Shown piece after piece: positions 1 to 5,842 of a DNA stretch of 10,794 nt. Both the position numbers and the translations under genes were made by a program. The notes below the pieces were generated by a model. It saw only the letters and a list, made by a program, of their open reading frames with translations. It made no database searches and was not told where the DNA came from. Source of the stretch: Nitrosomonadales bacterium (lineage in GTDB: Bacteria > Pseudomonadota > Gammaproteobacteria > Burkholderiales > Sulfuricellaceae); NCBI GenBank assembly GCA_003104895.1, contig PQAG01000187.1, forward strand, positions 1 to 10,794. The letters run 5' to 3'. The stretch's first letter is position 1, and each line of letters starts with the position of its first letter.

Positions 1-584
1 AAAATGATCAGCAGGTACAGCTCCGGCATCGAGCCCCAGACTTCCATGAAGCGCTGGAACACCAGGTCGAAGCGCCCGCCCAGATAGCCCTGCAAGGCCC
101 CCGCAAGAATCCCCGCCAGCGTGCCCACCAGCGTCAGCGCCATGGCGAACAGCACCGAAATGCGGAAGCCGTAGATCAGCCGCGCCAGCACGTCGCGGCC
201 GCGGTCGTCGGTGCCGAGCAGGTTCTGGCGCGATGGCGCCGCGGGATTGGGCAGCTCGGCAAAGTAATTGATGCTGTTGAAGCTGTAGCGGTTAATGGGG
301 AACCAGGCCCAGTTACCCGCGGATGTGATGCGCTCCACGATGAAGGGATCGTTGTAGTCGGTTTCGCTGGCGAAATCCCCGCCGAACACCGTTTCCGGGT
401 AGTTCTTCACGACCGGGAAGTAATACTCGCCCTGGTACGACACCAGCAGCGGCTTGTCGTTGGAGAGCATCTCGGCGCCCAGGCTGAGGACGAACAGGAT
501 CAAAAAAATCCACAGGCTGACATAGCCCCTGCGGTTGGATTTAAAGCGCAGCCAGGCGCGCCCTGCCGGAGAGATCGCCCTCAT
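1..584 (-). CDS. yejE: YejE-type peptide ABC transporter permease (partial, C-terminus beyond window)
   Basis: Second inner-membrane permease of a Yej-type (peptide/nickel family) ABC importer. It would pair with YejB to form the channel for peptides delivered by YejA; in E. coli YejABEF also takes up microcin C. My translation gives 194 codons of a protein usually about 340 residues, so the C-terminal membrane domain is missing. Visible are a basic N-terminus, a first membrane helix at about residues 21-37, a long periplasmic segment with aromatic motifs (about 50-110), then LGTDDRGRDVLAR at 123-135, a hallmark of DppC/OppC-type permeases just before the transport domain. The last visible residues lie in that domain. 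The ATG overlaps the yejB stop as ATGA (581-584), so translation is probably coupled. The Shine-Dalgarno is weak, which fits coupling. Identification is by motif, length and operon order. Confidence 0.9.
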   Translation of the reverse strand, partial: MRAISPAGRAWLRFKSNRRGYVSLWIFLILFVLSLGAEMLSNDKPLLVSYQGEYYFPVVKNYPETVFGGDFASETDYNDPFIVERITSAGNWAWFPINRYSFNSINYFAELPNPAAPSRQNLLGTDDRGRDVLARLIYGFRISVLFAMALTLVGTLAGILAGALQGYLGGRFDLVFQRFMEVWGSMPELYLLII

Positions 585-1633
585 CGGTCCACGCTCTCGA
601 ACTGGATGCGCGGGTCGATCAGCACGTAGCTCAGGTCCGACAGCAGCTTGGCAACCAGGCCCAGCAGGGTATAAAGATACAGGGTACCCAGCACCACCGG
701 ATAATCGCGCTTCAGCACCGATTCATAGGACAGGAGGCCCAGCCCGTCGAGCGAGAAGATGGTCTCGATCAGCAGGCTGCCGGTGAAGAAGGCGCCGATG
801 AATGCCGCCGGGAATCCCGTCACCAGGGGAATCACGGCGTTGCGGAAGACGTGCTTGTAGAGCACCGTGTTTTCGGAAAGGCCCTTGGCGCGCGCCGTCA
901 GCACGTACTGCTTGCGGATTTCCTCGATGAAGGAATTTTTCGTCAGCATGGTCATCACCGCAAAGCTGCCCACCACCGACGCCGTGATCGGCAGCACCAT
1001 GTGCCACAGGTAGTCGGTGATCTTGGCATGCCATGGCAGCGTAGCCCAGTTGTCCGAAACCAGCCCGCGCAGCGGGAACACATCCCAGAAGCTGCCGCCG
1101 CCGAACAGCACCAGCAGCAGGATGCCCAGCACGAAGCCGGGAATGGCATAGCCCACCAGGATCACGGTGCTGGTGATCACGTCGAAAGCGGAGCCATCGC
1201 GCACCGCCTTGGCCACCCCGAGGGGAATGCAGGTGAGATAGACGATAAAAAAGGTCCACACCCCCAGGCTGATGGAAACCGGCAGCTTGGAGACCACCAG
1301 CTCGATTACCGACTTGTGGTGGAAATAGCTCTGACCCAGATCGAAAGTCGCATAGTTCTTCATCATTTCGAAGAAGCGCTGGTGCGCCGGCTTGTCAAAA
1401 CCATACAGGGCCTTGAGGCTCTCGATGCGCTCCTGATCCAGGCCGCGGTCGCCGCGATACAGGGTTGCCGTTGCACCGCTCGCCTCCCCGCCCTTGCCCT
1501 GCCCCTTGAGCTGGTGAATCAGCTGCTCCACCGGGCCGCCTGGCACGAACTGGGTCACCACGAAGGTGATCAGCATCACCCCGAACAGGGTGGGGATCAT
1601 CAGCAGCAGGCGCTTGAGGATATAGGCCCACAT
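581..1633 (-). CDS. yejB: YejB-type peptide ABC transporter permease
   Basis: Inner-membrane permease, 350 residues (E. coli YejB is about 364). It is a DppB/OppB-like member of the binding-protein-dependent transport family. The N-terminus (residues 4-30) is the typical first helix following YILKRLL. A hydrophilic stretch at about 40-110 follows, with a Gly/Lys-rich patch at 43-53. Hydrophobic segments lie at about 119-141, 152-177, 210-231, 268-292 and 313-332. The cytoplasmic EAA-like loop that docks on the ATPase is at about 237-271, with the conserved ARAKGLS at 247-253 and RNAVIPL at 264-270. The ATG shares one base with the yejA stop (TAATG, 1631-1635), and a GGAG lies about 11 bases upstream inside yejA. 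No frameshift or missing segment is visible. Confidence 0.93.
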   Translation of the reverse strand: MWAYILKRLLLMIPTLFGVMLITFVVTQFVPGGPVEQLIHQLKGQGKGGEASGATATLYRGDRGLDQERIESLKALYGFDKPAHQRFFEMMKNYATFDLGQSYFHHKSVIELVVSKLPVSISLGVWTFFIVYLTCIPLGVAKAVRDGSAFDVITSTVILVGYAIPGFVLGILLLVLFGGGSFWDVFPLRGLVSDNWATLPWHAKITDYLWHMVLPITASVVGSFAVMTMLTKNSFIEEIRKQYVLTARAKGLSENTVLYKHVFRNAVIPLVTGFPAAFIGAFFTGSLLIETIFSLDGLGLLSYESVLKRDYPVVLGTLYLYTLLGLVAKLLSDLSYVLIDPRIQFESVDR

Positions 1634-3420
1634 TACTGGCGGCTCCAGCTATAACGCAGCATCCATTCGTTTGCCGGATAATACAGAGGCAGTTTCGCAG
1701 GGAAGCCGAATTTGTCCCAGTAGGCGATGCGGTGGGTGGGAACGAACCAGTTGGGCACCAGGTACTCGCCGTTGAGCAGCACCCGGTCCAAAGCATGGGT
1801 GGCCGTAACCAGGGCCTTGCGGTCGGGGGCGTAAACGACCTTTTCCACCAGCGCATCCACCACCGGATCCCGGATGCCGATCATGTTGTTCGAGCCTTCC
1901 TTGCCGGCCGAGCTGGAATGCCACATGTTCATCTGTTCGTTGCCGGGCGACTGGGACTGGCCGAAGACATGCACGACCATGTCAAAGTCGAAAGTGTCGG
2001 CGCGGCGCTGCCAGAGCGCCACATCCACGGTGCGGTAGTGCATCCGGATGCCGAGTTTGGCCAGGTTGCGATCGAAAGGGCCGGAAATGCGCTCGAAACC
2101 TTTCTGCGCCAGCAGCAGCTCGAATTCGAATGGCTGGCCCTGGGCATTGCGCAGCGCGCCGTTGCGGTAGGTCCAGCCCGCCTCGGCGAGCAGGGCCTTG
2201 GCCTGGCGCAGATTGGCGCGCAGCGAGCCCGGCGGGGTGGTTGAAGGCGGCTGCCAGGCGCGGGTAAACAGCTCGGCCGGCAACTGGGTGCGGAAGGGTT
2301 CCAGCAGCGTCAGCTCATCGCCCTCGGGAATGCCGGAGGATGCCAGCTCGCTGTTGCTGAAATAGCTGTTGCAGCGCTGGTACTGGTTGAAGAAAAGATT
2401 CCGGTTTGACCACTCGAAATCCAGCGCCAGCGTGATGGCCTTGCGCACCCGCTTGTCCCTGAAAATGGCGCGCCGGGTGTTGAACACGAAGCCCTGCATG
2501 CCGGCGTTGTTGCTGTGCTTCAGTTCCGCTTTTTTGATCAGCCCGCGGTTGAATTTCGGCCCGCGGTAATCGCGCGCCCACTGCTTGGAATTGTATACCG
2601 GAGAAAAATCGAACTCCCCGGCCTTGAAGGCCTCCAGCTGGACTGTCTCATCCTTGTAATAAAGAAAGCTTACCCTGTCGAAGTTGAACATGCCGCGCCG
2701 GACATTGAGATCCCTTGCCCAGTAAGCGGGATTGCGCCTGAAAGTGATTTTCTTGCCGAGATGAACCTCGTCCACCAGATACGGACCGCTGCCCAGGGGG
2801 GTATCCATGACCACCTTGTCGAATGGCTTGCCGCCCCCCCATTTGCGCGAAAAAATGGGCATCTGCCCGGTCAGGAGATGGAGTTCAGGGTTGATGCGGG
2901 CAAACTCGAAACGCACCGTGCGCGCATCCACCACCACCACCCGCTTGATGTCGGCCCAATAGAAACGGAATTGCGGATGGGCAAGCTGGCTCTTCAAGGT
3001 ATCGAAAGAAAATTTCACATCCTCCGCCAGCACCGGCGACCCGTCCGAAAAGCGCGCCAGCGGATTGAGGCGGTAGGTGACGGCAAGCCGGTCGCCTGCC
3101 AGCTCGACATCCTGCGCCAGCAGGCCGTACTGGCTGAAGGGTTCGTCCTGCGACTGTTCCATCAGGGTCTCGAATACCAGCTCAGTCACCCCTGTTGCCG
3201 GGATGCCCTTGAGTAAAAAGGGATTGAGGCTGTCAAAATTGCCCATGACCGGGAGCGCCAGGCTGCCGCGCTTCGGCGCATCCGGATTGACATAATCGAA
3301 ATGCAGGAAGCCCGGCGGATATTTGGGCACATAGCCCAATGCAAGCGCGGGGGCCGCCGTAGCACCAGAGGAAACCGCCAGCAGCAGAAAGGCAAACAGG
3401 TTATACATCAATATTTTCAT
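1633..3420 (-). CDS. yejA: YejA-type periplasmic peptide-binding protein of ABC importer
   Basis: Periplasmic solute-binding protein (family 5, OppA/DppA-like) that would capture oligopeptides and hand them to YejBE. It has 595 residues from the chosen ATG, close to E. coli YejA (about 604). The signal peptide is residues 1-22: MKILMYN, a hydrophobic core, then SSGATA with likely cleavage before APAL. The mature protein opens with the Yej-like GYVPKYPPGF and has the family signature RFSDGSPVLAEDVKF at 123-137. The reading frame extends 13 codons upstream to a TTG at 3459, which has a GAGGGTG about 9 bases before it. I prefer ATG 3420 because it places the signal peptide at the N-terminus, although its Shine-Dalgarno is poor. 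First gene of yejABE(F), divergent from fabI. Confidence 0.93.
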   Translation of the reverse strand: MKILMYNLFAFLLLAVSSGATAAPALALGYVPKYPPGFLHFDYVNPDAPKRGSLALPVMGNFDSLNPFLLKGIPATGVTELVFETLMEQSQDEPFSQYGLLAQDVELAGDRLAVTYRLNPLARFSDGSPVLAEDVKFSFDTLKSQLAHPQFRFYWADIKRVVVVDARTVRFEFARINPELHLLTGQMPIFSRKWGGGKPFDKVVMDTPLGSGPYLVDEVHLGKKITFRRNPAYWARDLNVRRGMFNFDRVSFLYYKDETVQLEAFKAGEFDFSPVYNSKQWARDYRGPKFNRGLIKKAELKHSNNAGMQGFVFNTRRAIFRDKRVRKAITLALDFEWSNRNLFFNQYQRCNSYFSNSELASSGIPEGDELTLLEPFRTQLPAELFTRAWQPPSTTPPGSLRANLRQAKALLAEAGWTYRNGALRNAQGQPFEFELLLAQKGFERISGPFDRNLAKLGIRMHYRTVDVALWQRRADTFDFDMVVHVFGQSQSPGNEQMNMWHSSSAGKEGSNNMIGIRDPVVDALVEKVVYAPDRKALVTATHALDRVLLNGEYLVPNWFVPTHRIAYWDKFGFPAKLPLYYPANEWMLRYSWSRQ

Positions 3421-3429
3421 CGCTGTTGC

Positions 3430-3459
3430 AGTGTAGCGTAAAGCGCACAGGGCGGCCAA
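3430..3459 (-). promoter_or_regulatory. possible yejA-proximal promoter
   Basis: On the minus strand TTGGCC (3454-3459) and TACACT (3430-3435) are separated by 18 bp, a passable sigma-70 pair. Transcription would start about 3-5 bases before the yejA ATG, giving a nearly leaderless message, which would fit the missing Shine-Dalgarno. The sequence match is only moderate, and the alternative -10 at 3485-3490 would give a normal leader. Confidence 0.25.
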
Positions 3460-3484
3460 CCCGCATCACCCTCATTCAAATTGG

Positions 3485-3492
3485 GTTATAAT
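3485..3492. promoter_or_regulatory. divergent -10 core between yejA and fabI
   Basis: The plus strand carries a perfect -10 hexamer TATAAT at 3487-3492. It would start fabI transcription near 3499, about 30 bases before its ATG. The minus strand carries TATAAC at 3485-3490, a 5/6 match facing yejA, which would give a leader of about 58 bases. The two hexamers overlap because the core TTATAA is self-complementary. No good -35 is visible at the right spacing on either side (CATCAC for fabI, TGTTTT for yejA), so strength probably depends on the -10, flanking AT content or an activator. Confidence 0.55.
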
Positions 3493-3528
3493 TCACGCCA
3501 TTCGAAAAAAACACTTGAGGAATCGAGC

Positions 3529-4320
3529 ATGGGATTTCTGAGCAACAAGAAAATTCTGATTACCGGCCTTATCAGCAACCGCTCCATTTCTTACGGCATT
3601 GCCAAGGCGATGCAGCGCGAAGGCGCGGAGCTGGCCTTCACCTACCAGAACGACAAGATCAGGGACCGTGTAACGGAATTGGCCAAGGAATTCGGCAGCG
3701 ACATCATCCTGCCCTGCGACGTTGCCAGCGACGAGGAAATCACCAGCCTGTTCACCGGGCTGGGCAAGCGCTGGGATGGCCTCGACGGCATCGTGCATTC
3801 CATCGCCTTCGTGCCGAAACAGGCTTTGGCCGGCGATTACGTGGATTCGGTGACGCGCGAATACTTCCAGATCGCGCACGACATCAGCTCCTACAGCTTC
3901 GTCGCCCTGGCCAAGGCCGGCCTGCCCATGATGGAAGGCCGCAACGCCGCCCTGCTCACCCTTTCCTACCTCGGCGCCGAGCGCTATGTGCCGCACTACA
4001 ACGTGATGGGCCTGGCCAAGGCCAGCCTCGAAGCCAATGTGCGCTACATGTGCACCAGCCTGGGCCCCAAGGGCATCCGCGTCAACGCCATCTCCGCCGG
4101 CCCGATCAAGACCCTTGCCGCAAGCGGCATTTCGGATTTCGGCAAACTGTTGAGCTACAACGAAAAACACTCCCCCCTGCGGCGCAACGTCACCATCGAG
4201 GAAGTGGGCAATGTGGCGGCATTCATGTGCAGCGACCTCGCCAGCGGCATGACCGGCGAAATCACCTATGTGGACGGCGGCTTCAATATCACGGCGCTGG
4301 GCAACGCTGACGAGGTGTAG
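3529..4320 (+). CDS. fabI: Enoyl-[acyl-carrier-protein] reductase (NADH), FabI
   Basis: Cytoplasmic enoyl-ACP reductase of type II fatty acid synthesis. It reduces the trans-2-enoyl-ACP double bond with NADH in the last step of each elongation cycle. It has 263 residues (E. coli FabI 262) and belongs to the short-chain dehydrogenase superfamily. The N-terminal nucleotide-binding segment ITGLISNRSISYGIA (11-25) is the FabI variant of the glycine-rich loop. The catalytic pattern is Tyr147 and Tyr157 with Lys164, six residues after the second Tyr in YNVMGLAK. RVNAISAGPIKTLAASG at 184-200 is the substrate-loop signature, and the C-terminal TGEITYVDGG is typical. The start at 3529 is chosen for the family N-terminus MGFLSNKK and for GAGGAA at 3517-3522, six bases upstream. 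An in-frame start at 3481 lies upstream of the -10 and is unlikely. Residue 93, Gly in E. coli and linked to triclosan or diazaborine sensitivity, is Ala here. Confidence 0.97.
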   Translation: MGFLSNKKILITGLISNRSISYGIAKAMQREGAELAFTYQNDKIRDRVTELAKEFGSDIILPCDVASDEEITSLFTGLGKRWDGLDGIVHSIAFVPKQALAGDYVDSVTREYFQIAHDISSYSFVALAKAGLPMMEGRNAALLTLSYLGAERYVPHYNVMGLAKASLEANVRYMCTSLGPKGIRVNAISAGPIKTLAASGISDFGKLLSYNEKHSPLRRNVTIEEVGNVAAFMCSDLASGMTGEITYVDGGFNITALGNADEV

Positions 4321-4330
4321 GGTCAGCTTG

Positions 4331-4519
4331 CCTTCGGCTTCGCTCAGGCAACGGGGACCGCTCCCTGAGCGAAGCCGAAGCCACTCCCTGAGCGAAGCCG
4401 AAGCCACTCCCTGAGCGAAGCCGAAGCCGCTCCCTGAGCGAAGCCGAAGCCACTCCCTGAGCGAAGCCGAAGCCGCTCCCTGAGCGAAGCCGAAGCCGCT
4501 CCCTGAGCGAAGCCGAAGG
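4331..4519. terminator. long inverted-repeat hairpin between convergent fabI and flgL
   Basis: The 18 bases at 4331-4348 (CCTTCGGCTTCGCTCAGG) are the exact reverse complement of 4502-4519. The same arm also pairs over 17 bp with the core of each of the six earlier tandem copies, the nearest at 4364-4380 across a 15-base loop. Transcripts of fabI (plus) or flgL (minus) would fold into a strong GC-rich stem just after their stop codons. No T-tract follows on either side, so this is not a canonical intrinsic terminator. It may act as a 3'-end stabiliser, a block to RNA polymerase or a Rho-assisted stop. The terminator role is inferred from position; the inverted repeat is seen directly. Confidence 0.5.
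4361..4518. repeat. tandem array of seven 23-bp units
   Basis: Units begin at 4361, 4384, 4407, 4430, 4453, 4476 and 4499; the last is cut to 20 bases. Each reads CTCCCTGAGCGAAGCCGAAG followed by CCA or CCG. The last base varies A, A, G, A, G, G in the six full copies and is the only variable position. The period is not a multiple of three, so it cannot encode a constant peptide repeat. With the inverted copy at 4331-4348 it fills nearly all of the 205-bp gap between the fabI and flgL stop codons. Near-identity of units points to recent expansion by slippage or recombination. Confidence 0.97.
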
Positions 4520-4525
4520 GGGCAG

Positions 4526-5830
4526 CTAAATATAGTTGAACAGCGACAGTCCCTGCACCTTGAGGAAAGACTTCTGGGCGGCTTCCAGGCCGGTCTGCTG
4601 ACGGGTCAGATCGGTGATCGCCTTGGCGTAGTCCAGATCCTGAAGGTTGGAGAGTGTCTGATCGTACTGCAGCGCGGTATCCTCCCCTGCGCTTTTGACC
4701 GAATCAATCTCCTTCATCCGCGCGCCAACCGAGGCGCGGACAGTCAGCACCTGGTCCAGGCCATTGTCCAGATTGCTTAGCGCGGTATTCAGGTTATTCA
4801 TCAGGGCCGTCTGATTGCCGGGCACATTCGCCGCTTCCAGGGAAGTAATCAAGTTGTTGAGCGTGGTGAAAATGCTTTCGTTGGTGCTGGCATTGATGGT
4901 GAATGTATCGCCGTCAGCTGGCGCTCCCTGTATGTTCAGCTCCGCGCCGTAATCGAATGGTGTCGCAGTCGTATCGGGCGGCGCCTGGGTTTTGAGGCTG
5001 ATGGTGCTGCCGCTGGCATAGGTGCGCAAATACGGGCCGGCCGCAGCGGCGGGGGTCCCCGTCAGGAGCGAGTTACCGCTCACGTTGTCCACGATATCGT
5101 AGGTGGTCACGGCAGGAGATACCGTGCTGTCCACGTCGAAACGAATGGTGAAATTCTTGCTGTTGGCCGCCACATTCCACAGCGCCGGGTCCAGCACCGT
5201 CCCGGGACTCACCAGCCCGGTTCCCGTGTTGGCCGCGCTGGCTGCGGTCACGAAGGTCCCGTTGCCATTCTTGATCTGCATGAACACATCGGCGCCGGCA
5301 TCGCTCACTGCGATCTGGCGCGACGGGCTGATCTGGATCAGCCGCTGCCCCTGGTCGCCGTTATAGGCCACGTTTCCGGGCGCGATTTCGGAAAAGGGGG
5401 TGGTCGAGCCCTTGTAGCCGGAAAACATGTATTGGCCATTGCCATCCGTGCTGTTGGCGATCCCCAGCAATTCCTGGTAGCGCCCGCGCAAATCGGCCGC
5501 CAGGCCGGCCAGGTTATTGTGGTCCAGGGTGGGGTTTCCGGCATTGATTGCGAGGGTCCTGGCATCCTGAATCAGGCTGCCGATGCTGGCCAATGCGCTC
5601 TCCTCGAGCCCGAGGCTGCTGGTGGCAGAATCCGTGTTCACATCGTACTGCTCGTTCAGTGATTTAGACTGGGAAACCTCGAGGACTCTGGCTGCCCCGA
5701 CAGGATCATCCTGCGGCGTAAGGATGCGGCGGCCGCTGGAAACCTGCTGCTGGGTCTTGACCAGCGCGGTGGTCTGCTGCTGGATGCCGCCGACCCCAAG
5801 ATCGTAAAGCATGTTTGTGCTGATGCGCAT
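4526..5830 (-). CDS. flgL: Flagellar hook-filament junction protein FlgL (HAP3)
   Basis: Second junction protein between hook and filament, exported by the flagellar type III system and assembled on FlgK. It has 434 residues, against about 317 in E. coli. The N-terminal D0/D1 helices are classical (MRISTNMLYDLGVGGIQ, then SSGRRILTPQDDPVGAARVL at 31-50). The C-terminal coiled region is at about 325-434, with SNLQDLDYAKAITDL at 394-408 and LKVQGLSLFNYI at the end, similar to flagellin C-termini. The extra length lies in the middle (about 140-317), including a Ser/Thr/Gly-rich beta-type module at about 192-316 that resembles part of FlgK. It starts 12 bases after the flgK stop; AAGGAG at 5839-5844 overlaps that stop and lies 8 bases from the ATG. 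Last gene of the flagellar operon, followed by the 23-bp array. Confidence 0.96.
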   Translation of the reverse strand: MRISTNMLYDLGVGGIQQQTTALVKTQQQVSSGRRILTPQDDPVGAARVLEVSQSKSLNEQYDVNTDSATSSLGLEESALASIGSLIQDARTLAINAGNPTLDHNNLAGLAADLRGRYQELLGIANSTDGNGQYMFSGYKGSTTPFSEIAPGNVAYNGDQGQRLIQISPSRQIAVSDAGADVFMQIKNGNGTFVTAASAANTGTGLVSPGTVLDPALWNVAANSKNFTIRFDVDSTVSPAVTTYDIVDNVSGNSLLTGTPAAAAGPYLRTYASGSTISLKTQAPPDTTATPFDYGAELNIQGAPADGDTFTINASTNESIFTTLNNLITSLEAANVPGNQTALMNNLNTALSNLDNGLDQVLTVRASVGARMKEIDSVKSAGEDTALQYDQTLSNLQDLDYAKAITDLTRQQTGLEAAQKSFLKVQGLSLFNYI

Positions 5831-5842
5831 GATAAGGACTCC

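Noticed and set aside
851..1654. Plus-strand open frame of 267 codons antisense to yejB
   Set aside because: Gln/His-rich low-complexity translation typical of the complement of a permease gene; yejB is well supported.
4331..4380. Canonical Rho-independent terminator
   Set aside because: The stem is strong, but neither side has the run of T residues needed after the stem, so only a non-canonical terminator role is proposed.
3493..4407. Minus-strand open frame of 304 codons antisense to fabI, starting within the 23-bp array
   Set aside because: Its start lies in the non-coding repeats and its translation is Ala/Gly/His-rich without motifs; FabI on the plus strand is unambiguous.
4361..4518. 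CRISPR array
   Set aside because: The 23-bp units are directly adjacent with no unique spacers, so this is a tandem repeat.
4361..4518. Coding peptide repeat
   Set aside because: The 23-bp period shifts frame every unit, and the array lies between two stop codons of well-defined genes.
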